Shown here piece by piece: positions 42,478 to 51,309 of a DNA stretch of 64,000 bases. The stretch is from Zwartia vadi (GTDB taxonomy: Bacteria; Pseudomonadota; Gammaproteobacteria; Burkholderiales; Burkholderiaceae_B): contig NZ_JAUHHE010000004.1 of the NCBI RefSeq assembly GCF_030410375.1, positions 124,001 to 188,000 on the forward strand, in the 5' to 3' direction. Position 1 is the first letter of the stretch. Each line of letters opens with the position of its first letter. The notes under the pieces are model-generated. The model was not told the origin of the DNA, ran no database searches, and worked only from the letters and a program-made list of their open reading frames with translations. Position numbers and translations under genes: made by a program.

Positions 42478-43875
42478 TCAGGCTGCAATTTTGGCGCCCT
42501 TGTCACCCAAATCCCAAAACAGACCGGCCATCAGTTGCAAAGACTCACGGGCCACGGAACCAAGCATATGTTCGTTGGGCGCATGCTGCGAACACGCCGC
42601 ATATGAATGAGGCACCCAGACTGTCGGCAAGGCGAGTATTTTTGAAAAAGCATCGTTCGGCAATGTGCCGCCCAAGTTTGGCAACACATCAACTTCTTTA
42701 CCCGTGGTCTGCGTAATCGACTCTGCAGCCATTTTGACCCATGCATTATCCGGATCAAGACGCGTCGCCTCAGCAGCTTCGCCCCGACTCGGCATTGCTT
42801 CTACATCCGTAAAGCCATGTGCATCCAGATGTTCGCGGATATGCTTTAAAAAGTTTTGATTGTCGCTACCCACCACGTAGCGCAGTTGACAGAATGCGAC
42901 GGCATAACCTGGGATCGCGTTGACGGGGGCATCAGGATTCCCTGTTTTGAAAGCCAACGTTTCAAAAGTATTCCAGGCAAAGACTCTCTCGGTCGGAGTC
43001 AAGCCCGGCTCGGCCCAATCCGGATCGATTTCAGGATCATTGGGACCACCGCCCACTTGAATATTGGCCAGAGCGCGACGCACATTGTCAGGCAGCGCAC
43101 TCGGCAACAATTTGGGGACCAAAATACGCCCTTTAGCATCGACCATCGAGGCAATGGCATGGGCCAGTCGAATACCCGGATTTTTAAGCAAACCACCCCA
43201 GTTACCCGAATGATGGCCGCCCTCGCGTACATTCAGACGCAGTTCGAAATTGAAGGCGCCGCGAGAACCGAGAAAAAGAGTGGGGCGTGAGGCCGAGACG
43301 CGGGGACCATCTGAAGCGAGAAATAAATCAGCCTTGAGTAAATCACCATGCAGGGCGCACATTTCGCGCAAACCAGGCGAACCCATTTCTTCACCCATTT
43401 CGATGAGCAGTGTGACGTTGTAACCGAGCTTGCCTTGGCGGGCCGTGATCACCTGCTCAAGCGCGGCAAGATTGATGGTGTGTTGACCCTTGTTATCGGC
43501 GGTCCCCCGACCATACCAACGGTCTCCACGAATACTGAGCGTCCAGGGTGCGAGTCCCTCTTGCCACTGAGGAGCATATCCTCGCACCACATCACCATGG
43601 CCATAGGTCAAAACGGTGAAATGCGCATCTGGTTCAGTCCGACGTGCGACTAAAAACGGAGCCCCTCCCTCGATGGGATTGGGGACGATTTTGCAATCAA
43701 AGCCCAGCTTGACGAGCAGCGGGGATAACTCTTCGGTGAGATAAGACGTCAATAAAGGAATTTTCCCCGGCTCCTGGCTTTCGGTCGCAATTGCGATCCG
43801 GCGCTGGAGCGTGGCTTGAAACTGTCCTTGATCAAAATAGGCAGTCGCTAAATCGATGGCTTGCTGACGACTCAT
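42478..43875 (-). CDS. M20-family metallopeptidase
   Basis: Zinc-dependent peptidase or carboxypeptidase of about 465 residues. Metal and catalytic motifs are visible: LTYGHGDVVRG (His, then Asp), GTADNKGQH, the catalytic Glu pair in IEMGEEMGSPG, and a later HGDLLKAD and PNLGGTLPNDAF. A dimerisation domain interrupts the catalytic one (RVSASRPTLFLGSRGAFNF). Likely cleaves dipeptides or N-acyl amino acids. ATG 43875 is preferred; a GTG at 43920 is in frame but would place a near-perfect palindrome inside the gene. Upstream gene of the D-aminoacylase-like group, divergent from the MFS transporter. Confidence 0.86.
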   Translation of the reverse strand: MSRQQAIDLATAYFDQGQFQATLQRRIAIATESQEPGKIPLLTSYLTEELSPLLVKLGFDCKIVPNPIEGGAPFLVARRTEPDAHFTVLTYGHGDVVRGYAPQWQEGLAPWTLSIRGDRWYGRGTADNKGQHTINLAALEQVITARQGKLGYNVTLLIEMGEEMGSPGLREMCALHGDLLKADLFLASDGPRVSASRPTLFLGSRGAFNFELRLNVREGGHHSGNWGGLLKNPGIRLAHAIASMVDAKGRILVPKLLPSALPDNVRRALANIQVGGGPNDPEIDPDWAEPGLTPTERVFAWNTFETLAFKTGNPDAPVNAIPGYAVAFCQLRYVVGSDNQNFLKHIREHLDAHGFTDVEAMPSRGEAAEATRLDPDNAWVKMAAESITQTTGKEVDVLPNLGGTLPNDAFSKILALPTVWVPHSYAACSQHAPNEHMLGSVARESLQLMAGLFWDLGDKGAKIAA

Positions 43876-43886
43876 GGAAGGCTCAC

Positions 43887-43917
43887 AAAAAAAGGGATCC
43901 CCAAGCTTAAAGCTTGG
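43887..43917 (-). terminator. Terminator-like hairpin in the leader of the M20 gene
   Basis: On the minus strand CCAAGCTT-T-AAGCTTGG (43917-43901, perfect) abuts GGGATCCC (43901-43894), immediately followed by seven T's (43893-43887) and then the coding start twelve bases on. Hairpin plus T run has the form of an intrinsic terminator, but its place between promoter and start suggests a leader that could end transcription early. It may equally be an operator. Confidence 0.42.
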
Positions 43918-43931
43918 CACTCAATCGCACA

Positions 43932-43948
43932 ACCTCGCCTAACGAGGT
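43932..43948. repeat. Inverted repeat between M20 peptidase and MFS genes
   Basis: ACCTCG-CCTAA-CGAGGT, a perfect six-base stem with a five-base loop, 65 bases before the MFS start. GATAAT follows at 43971-43976 but no fitting -35 box was seen. Possible regulator site shared by the divergent genes. Confidence 0.35.
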
Positions 43949-44012
43949 ACGTTTTGAGTCATTTAAAGTGGATAATAAGGAAAAAATAACCTCGAGACAG
44001 ACCCGGAAGCAG

Positions 44013-45269
44013 ATGTCCTCCTCACGTATCTATCGCGCCGTCAGCGTCACCGGCGCCGCCCAAGTCATTGCGAGCGCCGGCGCGCACTATCTGCCCGCTG
44101 TGATCGCGATTCCCGCCAGCCGAGAATTAGGCCTGTCGCCAGCCATCTTGTTTGCCGGCTTTTCGGTCGCGCTCGGGGTGTCGGCTTTGACAGGCCCCAT
44201 CGCAGGCAAGCTCGTTGACCGCTTTGGCGGGCGTCCCGTCCTGATGTTATCCAATCTGATTTTTGCCTTGGGTCTGACCAGCCTAGGCTTTGCTCAAGGC
44301 ATGTGGTCTGTGCTGTTTGCCTACGCAATATTGGGGCTCGGGATGGCCACCGGGCTATTCGAAGTCGCTTTTTCAGCGATAGTTAGATTATTTGGTAAAA
44401 GCTCACGCAACCCGATTACAGGCGTCACCTTAATCGCTGGATTTGCCAGTTTCGTTGCTTGGACCGTCTCGGTGTATGTTGAATCCATCCTCGGCTGGAA
44501 TGGCGTATGCTGGTTTTGGGCTTGCGTTCACCTGTTGGTTGGCTTGCCTCTCAATGCAATGTTGCCTGCCCCGCTTAGCCCAAGCGCCGAATTAAAACTG
44601 CAGACAGAAAGCAACCCGTCCGCAACCCAAGCAAACGCTTCAGCATCTCAAACCACTTCTTCCCCAAGCTCTTTACCAACCCCTGCAACGCCCCCGCCTG
44701 CCGAGCCCGCCCCCGTTCCAAATCGTTACACCGCCTTTCTTCTGGCCTTCGTCTTTGCTGCGAACGCCTTTGTCGGAATGGGACTTATGATCCACATGCC
44801 ACGAATGCTGGAGGGAATGGGCGTACCGCTTGCGCTGGCCTTTACGATCGGCTCGCTTGTCGGACCCTCTCAGGTGCTTGGCCGCCTGATCGATTATTTT
44901 TTTATGCGACGCTGGCATCCTTTGGTCAGCACCCGACTCGCTGCGCTCACCCACCCGATCGGCGGTGCGCTGCTCTTGGCTTTTGGCGCGCCTCTCGCGA
45001 TGGCATTCGTCATTTTGCATGGCATTGGTAATGGCATCCTCATCATTGCCCGAGGGACCCTGCCTTTGGCTATTTTCGGTACGAAAGGATATGGCCAACG
45101 GCAAGGCTGGCTCATGATGCCATCCAAGTTCGCGCAAGCTGCCGCGCCCTTTTTGTTCGGCCTGGCATTAACCGATTGGGGATCAAATGTGCTCTGGCTC
45201 TCATGGGGCCTGGGCTTAAGCGTGTTTGTCGCGCTGTGCATGATTTCCACAAAATATCGACCCGCTTAA
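44013..45269 (+). CDS. MFS transporter
   Basis: Has about 418 residues with twelve predicted hydrophobic segments in two six-helix halves. The loop between helices 2 and 3 is GKLVDRFGGRPVLM, the MFS signature. The central loop (about residues 190-225) is a long Ala/Ser/Thr/Pro-rich linker. Sequences resemble the poorly characterised YbfB/monocarboxylate-like transporters. ATG 44013 follows GGAAG; a longer in-frame start (43914) would add 33 residues before the first helix. It stands opposite the M20 peptidase and could import its substrate. Confidence 0.85.
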   Translation: MSSSRIYRAVSVTGAAQVIASAGAHYLPAVIAIPASRELGLSPAILFAGFSVALGVSALTGPIAGKLVDRFGGRPVLMLSNLIFALGLTSLGFAQGMWSVLFAYAILGLGMATGLFEVAFSAIVRLFGKSSRNPITGVTLIAGFASFVAWTVSVYVESILGWNGVCWFWACVHLLVGLPLNAMLPAPLSPSAELKLQTESNPSATQANASASQTTSSPSSLPTPATPPPAEPAPVPNRYTAFLLAFVFAANAFVGMGLMIHMPRMLEGMGVPLALAFTIGSLVGPSQVLGRLIDYFFMRRWHPLVSTRLAALTHPIGGALLLAFGAPLAMAFVILHGIGNGILIIARGTLPLAIFGTKGYGQRQGWLMMPSKFAQAAAPFLFGLALTDWGSNVLWLSWGLGLSVFVALCMISTKYRPA

Positions 45270-45357
45270 ACTGACATTTGAAGCAGGCTTTCATTGCTGA
45301 CACTTTTTCTGTTCCGATCAATCAATTTTTACTGCAACTATATTTCACATCACTTCC

Positions 45358-45807
45358 ATGACCGCACTCACCACCGACACCAAAAAAGCCGGACCGCTTT
45401 TAAGAAGCGATTTCAATTTCTTTGAAATGATTACGCTGCGCTGGGCAGACAATGATTCGTACGGACACATCAATAACGCTCATTACTACTCTTTTTTTGA
45501 CACGGCGGTAGATGGTTTTTTAATGCACCATGCCATGCGCTCAGTATTGGCTGGTGAATACCAGACGCTGGTTGTGGCTTCAGAATGCCGCTATTTTCGA
45601 CAAATATCCTCGCCCGGGGTCATCAAAGTCGGGGTGCGGATCGGTCGCATGGGACGCAGTTCAATCACCTACGAGGTCGCCGTCTTTAACGACGAGTCAG
45701 ACGAGGCAGCCGCCCAAGGGCTGTTTGTCCATGTCTGCGTCAATCGTGCTTCACAGAGACCTGTTGATATCCCCGACACTTTTCGTCAGGCGTCTCACAA
45801 TTTTTAG
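45358..45807 (+). CDS. 4-hydroxybenzoyl-CoA thioesterase-like (hotdog) thioesterase
   Basis: Has 149 residues with the YbgC/FadM-type hotdog signature RWADNDSYGHINNAHYYSFFDTA, whose aspartate (Asp in WADNDSYGH) is the catalytic nucleophile or general base. The strand VVASECRYFRQI follows. Hydrolyses short or aromatic acyl-CoA thioesters in the cytoplasm. It lies on the plus strand 88 bases after the MFS gene and 73 bases before the bicupin, with no other gene between. Confidence 0.85.
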   Translation: MTALTTDTKKAGPLLRSDFNFFEMITLRWADNDSYGHINNAHYYSFFDTAVDGFLMHHAMRSVLAGEYQTLVVASECRYFRQISSPGVIKVGVRIGRMGRSSITYEVAVFNDESDEAAAQGLFVHVCVNRASQRPVDIPDTFRQASHNF

Positions 45808-45880
45808 CCTACGGGATTTATCGACACGACACCCCGAGTAACGTTAAGATTGAAAAAACTATTTTGAAGACGGATCAGAC

Positions 45881-46669
45881 ATGACGACAGTTGTCACACG
45901 GGAACAAGCGCGTAACGAACGCCACCACTACCGCTTACCTAATGGAACGGACACATGGATCTCCTCGTATGTGGGAGTGAATTCAGTCGAGCGCCGCGCG
46001 AAAGGCTTGCCAACCCGCACACCAGAATCTTTTCCACCACCGCTCGAACCGATCGCTTTTTTAGTCGAACAAGGTCCCAACAGCGTCATCCCCGGCCATT
46101 ATCACCAGGCAGATCAGTTTCAAGTATTCGTCTCCGGAGAAGGAAAGTTCGGTATCAAGCCTATCGAAGGCCTCACTGTTCACTATGCGATGGCATTCAC
46201 GCCTTATGCGCCCATCCACGCGGACAGCACAGGTGTTGAGTACTACACCCTTCGCAACGGGTGGGACCCTGGCGCGCGTTGGATGCCCGAGCATCGCGAA
46301 GCACTCAAAGGCCGCACAAAATCCTATCGCCACGGCCTGGGATCAATTCCTCCAATGATTGGGGATGCGGATGGTCCGAAAAGTATCGAAGGCGTTCTGA
46401 TGCAGCCCATCGTCCCTGCTGAGGATGACGGTCTGATGTGCGCCCTTTATCAGACGACAAGCGAAGCATTGATCAGTGGTCCTGCTCCAACGACAGGTCG
46501 CGGCCAATACTGGCTTGTCATGCGCGGTCAATGCGAGATCAATGGGCAACAGGCAACCGAGCGTTCGCTGGTTTTTATCTCGCCAGATGAGTCCGCACCC
46601 ACCATCAACGCCGGCGCTGATGGTGTCGCGATCTTACTTATGCAATTTCCCAAAAGAGAAAGCGCCTAA
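45881..46669 (+). CDS. Bicupin-like protein, function unknown
   Basis: Has 262 residues with two cupin-like halves. The first half has IPGHYHQADQFQVFVSGEGKFG, with a His-x-His pair and a later His in YAPIHAD. The second half has QYWLVMRGQCEINGQQATERSLVFISP but seems to lack metal ligands, so only the N-terminal half may be active. No exact family is recognised. Its stop TAA directly abuts the stop of the convergent crotonase-fold gene (46669/46670), leaving no space for a terminator. Confidence 0.7.
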   Translation: MTTVVTREQARNERHHYRLPNGTDTWISSYVGVNSVERRAKGLPTRTPESFPPPLEPIAFLVEQGPNSVIPGHYHQADQFQVFVSGEGKFGIKPIEGLTVHYAMAFTPYAPIHADSTGVEYYTLRNGWDPGARWMPEHREALKGRTKSYRHGLGSIPPMIGDADGPKSIEGVLMQPIVPAEDDGLMCALYQTTSEALISGPAPTTGRGQYWLVMRGQCEINGQQATERSLVFISPDESAPTINAGADGVAILLMQFPKRESA

Positions 46670-47452
46670 TCAACGACCTTTAAATTGGGCAGGTCGCTTT
46701 TCCATGAATGCGGCCCGTCCTTCTTTAAAGTCCTCGCTTGCGAAACAGTTTTTGACCATCTCCACAGCGCGTGGGATATCCTGTTCATCAGGGTGCGCGC
46801 ACACAGTGCGTATGATGAACTTGCTCGCCGCGACAGTCAAAGGCGCATTTTCTGAAATCGCTTGCGTATACTGATCGACGACCGCGTCAATTTCCTCGGC
46901 TGAGCACACGCGCGAAACAAATCCCATACGCAGTGCATCCGCGGCATCAAAGCGACGTGCCGTCACAAATATATCCGTTGCATTCGCCAGTCCAATCACA
47001 TCTGTAAATCGTTTGATACCGGTATGACCATAGCCCAAGCCTAGGCGCGCGGCGGGCATTCGAAAGCTTGAGTTGTCGGCACAGATCCGAATATCGCAAG
47101 CCGCTGCAAGACCAAGCCCCCCGCCAAAACAAAATCCGCGAATCTTGGCAATGACTGGTTTGGAACACTCGAGTGGTGCGATCATCGAATCCGCCACGGC
47201 ATCTTCGTAGTCTTTTTGCGTCTGAGGAGAGCTGCGCAACGTGTCAAACTGGGAAATGTCGGCTCCAGACACAAAGGCTTTTTCACCCTGCCCTGTAATC
47301 ACGATGACTCGCACCTCTGGGTCTGCATCAAAGGCGCGAATAGCCTTGGGCAAGTCCATCCACATTTGCACCGACATTGCATTCATTTTATTAGGATTGG
47401 ATATCGTGATGGTCCCAACCGCTGCGTGTTTAGTAATCAATAACTCGGCCAT
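46670..47452 (-). CDS. Crotonase-fold (enoyl-CoA hydratase/isomerase family) protein without the usual glutamates
   Basis: Has 260 residues of the enoyl-CoA hydratase fold. The oxyanion-hole region KAFVSGADISQF and the GFCFGGGLGLAAACDIRI segment are clear. The two catalytic glutamates of crotonase (Glu144 and Glu164) align with Gly114 and Ala134 (MPAARLGLG). So it should not be a classical hydratase; other family reactions (decarboxylation, isomerisation or C-C cleavage) or a divergent subfamily are possible. ATG 47452 with AGGAA upstream is used; an earlier in-frame start at 47512 has no such site. It diverges from the CoA-transferase gene. Confidence 0.85.
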   Translation of the reverse strand: MAELLITKHAAVGTITISNPNKMNAMSVQMWMDLPKAIRAFDADPEVRVIVITGQGEKAFVSGADISQFDTLRSSPQTQKDYEDAVADSMIAPLECSKPVIAKIRGFCFGGGLGLAAACDIRICADNSSFRMPAARLGLGYGHTGIKRFTDVIGLANATDIFVTARRFDAADALRMGFVSRVCSAEEIDAVVDQYTQAISENAPLTVAASKFIIRTVCAHPDEQDIPRAVEMVKNCFASEDFKEGRAAFMEKRPAQFKGR

Positions 47453-47506
47453 GAAATTCCTTTTTAAGCATTGTTGTCGGATCTTTTCAAACCCCGTTAG
47501 TATCTC

Positions 47507-47535
47507 TTGCAATAATTCTCAAAGCAACATATAAA
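47507..47535 (+). promoter_or_regulatory. Sigma-70 promoter for the CoA-transferase gene
   Basis: TTGCAA (47507-47512) and TATAAA (47530-47535) are separated by exactly 17 bases, a close match to consensus, giving a start site near 47542, about 30 bases before the ATG at 47571. It is the best promoter seen in the window. Confidence 0.65.
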
Positions 47536-47570
47536 ACATACAGTCCATTATTCAACTCTTATAAAAAATC

Positions 47571-48767
47571 ATGTCGAAAATTCAGGCTTCATCCGCACTT
47601 TCCAATCTTCGTGTACTTGATATGTCGCGCGTCCGCGCGGGTCCAAACTGTGTGCGCCTGCTCGCAGACTTTGGCGCAGATGTCATTCGTATCGAACCGC
47701 CAAAAGGTGTCGACCCCAACGAAGGCATGTTTGCTGGCAATCGCGAAGGCGGCGACTTTCAAAACTTGAACCGCAACAAGCGCGCGATGACGCTAAACCT
47801 GAAAAAACCCGGCGCGCTCGACATCATGATGCGCCTGGTCAAGACAGCGGACGTGGTCGTTGAGAACTGGCGTCCAGATATCAAAAAGAAACTGGGCATC
47901 GATTATGAGTCGTTGGCCAAGGTGAATCCTCGCATTATTTTGGCTAGTATTTCCGGCTTTGGCCAAGAAGGTCCTTACGCCTCGCGGCCAGGTTTCGACC
48001 AAATCATGCAGGGCATGGGCGGATTGATGTCAGTGACCGGCATCCCTGGTCAAGGTCCCGTCCGAGCAGGCCTCGCTGTGGCTGACATGAGTGCGGGTCT
48101 CTATGCGGGTATTGGCATCCTGACAGCACTGCTTGAACGCGAGCGCTCCGGCAAGGGTCAATGGGTGCATGCATCACTGCTTCACGCACAGATCGCCATG
48201 ATGGATTTCCAAGCTGCGCGTTACCTCAACGAAGGCGATGTGGCAGGTCAGGCCGGTAACGATCACCCGACCTCCACACCCATGGGCTTATTTGAAGCAA
48301 GCGATGGATCTTTCAACCTCGGAGCTTCAGGTCAGGGTAACTGGGTGCGTTTATGTGAACTGATCGGACATCCGGAATGGATTGCCGATCCAGATTTTGC
48401 GAATGAAAAATCACGCACAGTCAATCGAGTGCGCTGCAACAAGCTGTTGAGTGAAGTCTTTAAATCCAAACCTGTCGAGTATTGGGTCGAAGCCCTGAAC
48501 AACGCGGGCGTTCCTGCCGGACCGGTCTATAACGTTCCCCAGATGTTTGCCGACAAGCATGTCAAACAAGCCAACATCTCGAAAATGGTCAAGGACAAGG
48601 CTGGAAAAGAAAAGGGGTTTATCACGCAACCGGCTGTACTGAGCCGTACACCTGCGGATGTCGTGACCACTGCACCGCAATGGGGTGAGCACACTCAGGA
48701 AGTTCTATCTGAGGTCGGCTATTCCGCCGAAGAGATTGCTAAATTCCAGGAACAAGGCATCGTCTAA
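47571..48767 (+). CDS. CaiB/BaiF family CoA-transferase
   Basis: Class III CoA-transferase of 398 residues. It moves CoA between carboxylic acids through a glutamyl- or aspartyl-CoA; the nucleophile is the aspartate in AGLAVADMSAGLYAG (Asp172, where Frc has Asp169). N-terminal LADFGADVIRIEPPKG and SGFGQEGPY are family marks. It forms a single-gene transcript with its own promoter (47507-47535) and intrinsic terminator (48802-48850). The opposite gene is the crotonase-fold protein. Substrate unknown; a second CaiB protein lies at 54376-55596. Confidence 0.9.
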   Translation: MSKIQASSALSNLRVLDMSRVRAGPNCVRLLADFGADVIRIEPPKGVDPNEGMFAGNREGGDFQNLNRNKRAMTLNLKKPGALDIMMRLVKTADVVVENWRPDIKKKLGIDYESLAKVNPRIILASISGFGQEGPYASRPGFDQIMQGMGGLMSVTGIPGQGPVRAGLAVADMSAGLYAGIGILTALLERERSGKGQWVHASLLHAQIAMMDFQAARYLNEGDVAGQAGNDHPTSTPMGLFEASDGSFNLGASGQGNWVRLCELIGHPEWIADPDFANEKSRTVNRVRCNKLLSEVFKSKPVEYWVEALNNAGVPAGPVYNVPQMFADKHVKQANISKMVKDKAGKEKGFITQPAVLSRTPADVVTTAPQWGEHTQEVLSEVGYSAEEIAKFQEQGIV

Positions 48768-48801
48768 GCTCAGACAGCCAAACCTTCGCTCAATAAAAAG
48801 T

Positions 48802-48850
48802 AAAAAGGAAGCACCGCACGGTATATCAACCCGCGGTGCTTCCTTTTTTT
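48802..48850. terminator. Bidirectional intrinsic terminator
   Basis: AAAAAGGAAGCACCGC (48802-48817) pairs with GCGGTGCTTCCTTTTT (48833-48848), a stem of sixteen perfectly matching bases with a fifteen-base loop and poly-T on the plus strand, poly-A (so T on minus) on the other. It ends the plus-strand CoA-transferase and the minus-strand fumarylacetoacetase-family gene, whose stop lies 26 bases away. Confidence 0.9.
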
Positions 48851-48875
48851 ACTGCAAAACTTTACTGCAAGACAT

Positions 48876-49748
48876 TTACTTCTCGTCAACGATTGGATTG
48901 CTCAATAAGCCAACGCCTTCGATTTCCACCTCAATGGTGTCACCCTGCTTCATGAATACGGGTGGCTTTCTGGCATAGCCCACACCCGCAGGCGTACCTG
49001 TGATCACCACATCACCCGGCTCAAGCGTCATGCACTCGGTGATCAAGACCAGCGTCTCCACCACTCCCCACAAAAAACTTTTTGTGTTGGCATCTTGCAT
49101 GATCTGACCATTGAGACGAGACTGAATACGCAATCCATCAGCTGCGGGAGGCAACTCATCGGGGGTCACCAGCCATGGGCCAAAACCGCCCGTCGCATCA
49201 AAGTTTTTACCAATCGTCCATTGGGTTGATTTGCGCTGATAGTCACGCAAGCTACCATCGTTAAAGACGCTGTAACCCGCAACATGCTCCAGGGCATTTT
49301 CAGCAGTCAGGTGACGTCCAGTCTTGCCCACCACGAACGCAAGTTCAGCTTCGAAATCAAATTTATCTGAAGCTTTGGGGCGGATCATCGGTTCGAGGTG
49401 ACCCACCATGGAGCTCGGTCCTCGCATGAAAAAACTCGGATACTCCGGACGGGCATGACCACCCTCTGCAGCATGATCCGCGTAGTTCAAACCCAGACAA
49501 ACGATTTTGCTTGGTCGGTCAATCAGCGGAATAAAGCGAATACCGTTGAGTGTATGCACGACAGCTTTCGGGCTTTGAGCAGCCTGCTTGACACGCTCCA
49601 TGGCGCCTGGTGTCGCGATGATCTCAAGTAAAGTCTTGGGCAAACTCGCATCTGTTGCGGCCAAATCAATAAACTCTTGCGATCCCGCTGATTTGAGTAC
49701 ACCCACACGCTTTTGATTGCTTTTATCTTGATAGCTGAATAACCGCAT
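48876..49748 (-). CDS. Fumarylacetoacetate hydrolase family protein
   Basis: Has about 290 residues. Metal ligands are in FDFEAELAFVVGKTGR (Glu-x-Glu) and the Asp of VFNDGSLRDYQ. The core KIVCLGLNYADHAAEGG and GDVVITGTPAGVG are typical of FAH-family 2-hydroxyhepta-2,4-diene-1,7-dioate isomerase / acylpyruvate hydrolase-like enzymes. The substrate is probably an acylpyruvate or 2-oxo-diacid, but specificity is unclear. GTG 49754 is in frame; the ATG at 49748 has a GGGAGAG upstream and is used. UppP gene lies 44 bases upstream on the same strand. Confidence 0.86.
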   Translation of the reverse strand: MRLFSYQDKSNQKRVGVLKSAGSQEFIDLAATDASLPKTLLEIIATPGAMERVKQAAQSPKAVVHTLNGIRFIPLIDRPSKIVCLGLNYADHAAEGGHARPEYPSFFMRGPSSMVGHLEPMIRPKASDKFDFEAELAFVVGKTGRHLTAENALEHVAGYSVFNDGSLRDYQRKSTQWTIGKNFDATGGFGPWLVTPDELPPAADGLRIQSRLNGQIMQDANTKSFLWGVVETLVLITECMTLEPGDVVITGTPAGVGYARKPPVFMKQGDTIEVEIEGVGLLSNPIVDEK

Positions 49749-49792
49749 CCTCACTCTCCCTTATTTTTTTGATGACACTAAATGTTGAAACT

Positions 49793-50623
49793 TTAAAGCC
49801 ACAGCCAAGCGCCGACGACCAGCCCGAGTCCAATACGGTACCAAGCGAAAGCCCGATAAGTATGGCGTGAAACGAACACCAAAATCGCACGCACCACAAC
49901 AAGCGCACAGACAAAGGCGCTCACAAAACCCACCGCAATGGCAAGCATATCTTGTTGTGTCAGTAAATCTGCGTGTTTGTAAAAATCATACACAGCGGCA
50001 GCCAGCATTGTTGGCATTGCCAAAAAGAACGAAAACTCCGTTGCGGTTTTGCGTTGGATGCCAGAGAGCATCCCTGCAATGATCGTGGCGCCCGAGCGTG
50101 AAGTACCTGGCACCATCGCGAGACATTGCGCCAAACCTACGATCAGTGCTTGTTTCCAGCTGATTTTTTCTAAGGACTGTACTTGATTGGATGGCGCATC
50201 CGAGGTGTTTGCGGGACGCCGACGTTCAACCCACAACATAATGAGTCCACCCAGCACCAAGGTCACGACGACGACACCTGGATGGAAAAATAACGCCTTA
50301 ATAGCCTTGATGAACAAGAGGCCGACGATCGCTGAAGGTAGAAATGCAATCAACAAATTACGGGTAAAGGCAACCTCAACAGGCTCCAAGCGTAAAGTGC
50401 CTCCGATCATTTGAAAGAGCCGATGACGAAAGATCCACACGACAGCCAAAATCGACCCCAGTTGAATCACCACCTCGAATACTTTCGCTTCGTTGGATTC
50501 AAAATTGATCCAGTCACCAAACAGAATCAAATGCCCTGTGCTTGAAATCGGCAAAAACTCGGTGATGCCTTCTACGATGCCTAAAAAAAAGGCCTTCCAT
50601 AAATATATCGTTTGCTCGGTCAT
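49793..50623 (-). CDS. uppP: Undecaprenyl-diphosphatase UppP (BacA)
   Basis: Membrane phosphatase of 276 residues that converts undecaprenyl diphosphate to the monophosphate, recycling the lipid carrier for peptidoglycan and LPS. Both catalytic motifs are intact: GIVEGITEFLPISSTGHL (17-32, glutamates and Ser-Ser-Thr-Gly-His) and VPGTSRSG near residue 165. About eight membrane segments are seen. ATG 50623 is chosen over 50644, with AGGGGTGG upstream. Overproduction gives bacitracin tolerance in other bacteria. Confidence 0.95.
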   Translation of the reverse strand: MTEQTIYLWKAFFLGIVEGITEFLPISSTGHLILFGDWINFESNEAKVFEVVIQLGSILAVVWIFRHRLFQMIGGTLRLEPVEVAFTRNLLIAFLPSAIVGLLFIKAIKALFFHPGVVVVTLVLGGLIMLWVERRRPANTSDAPSNQVQSLEKISWKQALIVGLAQCLAMVPGTSRSGATIIAGMLSGIQRKTATEFSFFLAMPTMLAAAVYDFYKHADLLTQQDMLAIAVGFVSAFVCALVVVRAILVFVSRHTYRAFAWYRIGLGLVVGAWLWL

Positions 50624-50712
50624 GCCGATGCCACCCCTAAACACGCATGCTAAAGAGTCGCTATTATCACCGCATTTAGTGTCATCGTGGCTCAGATTGG
50701 CTTAAAGTCAAC

Positions 50713-51300
50713 TCAGTTAAGCTGAGGGACTGGTATGGCTCGATGAGAGACGAACTGCCCATTTGGTGCGACGCGCACGAGCATCACGTCACCCTGGCCA
50801 ACAAACTCGCCCGTGTAGGCTGAAATATTCACCTGATGCGTCACAAGAATCAAAGGTTTTCGCGGCAACGGTGCCTTGAGGCGGTCAGAAAGCAAAGCCC
50901 GCAGCGCAATCGTCTGGGAATCTGCATCCGACATGTTCCGGAAAAAAGAGCCAAGTGAAGCTTCGACCTTCACAGGCCCGAGCCCAAGCAGGGTCGCCGT
51001 ATCCACGCAACGGCACCAGGCGCTCGAGAGTATCTCCGCTGAATCGATTCCTTGTTGCTTGAGCCAGCGCCCCAACTCTTGCGCTTGTTTGCGACCCCGC
51101 TCACCCAGGTTTCTTTGCGTTGAACAGTCGCCCAGCCTCATGTGCGGGGGATCACTGACACCCGGGGCATCAGCATGTCGAATCATCAAAATATGCTGGC
51201 CATCTGTAAGTGCGCTGAGCAGGGCAGAGGCTCCCCGCGCGGGCTGGGCCGACAAGACCATGCACAATGAGAAGCAAGCTAACCAAAATGATCTGTTCAT
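50713..51300 (-). CDS. Exported histidine phosphatase family protein
   Basis: Has 195 residues. It begins with a signal peptide (SFWLACFSLCMVLSAQPARG), so it is exported to the periplasm. The active-site RHG-type motif is Arg41-His42 (LMIRHADAPG), with a later LGERGRKQAQELG and catalytic His in VTHQVNISAY. It belongs to branch 1 (SixA/phosphoglycerate-mutase-like) by size. Substrate unknown; perhaps a periplasmic phospho-compound. It stands after the MFS gene, on the same strand, nine bases away. Confidence 0.84.
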   Translation of the reverse strand: MNRSFWLACFSLCMVLSAQPARGASALLSALTDGQHILMIRHADAPGVSDPPHMRLGDCSTQRNLGERGRKQAQELGRWLKQQGIDSAEILSSAWCRCVDTATLLGLGPVKVEASLGSFFRNMSDADSQTIALRALLSDRLKAPLPRKPLILVTHQVNISAYTGEFVGQGDVMLVRVAPNGQFVSHRAIPVPQLN

Positions 51301-51309
51301 ATTTTTGAC

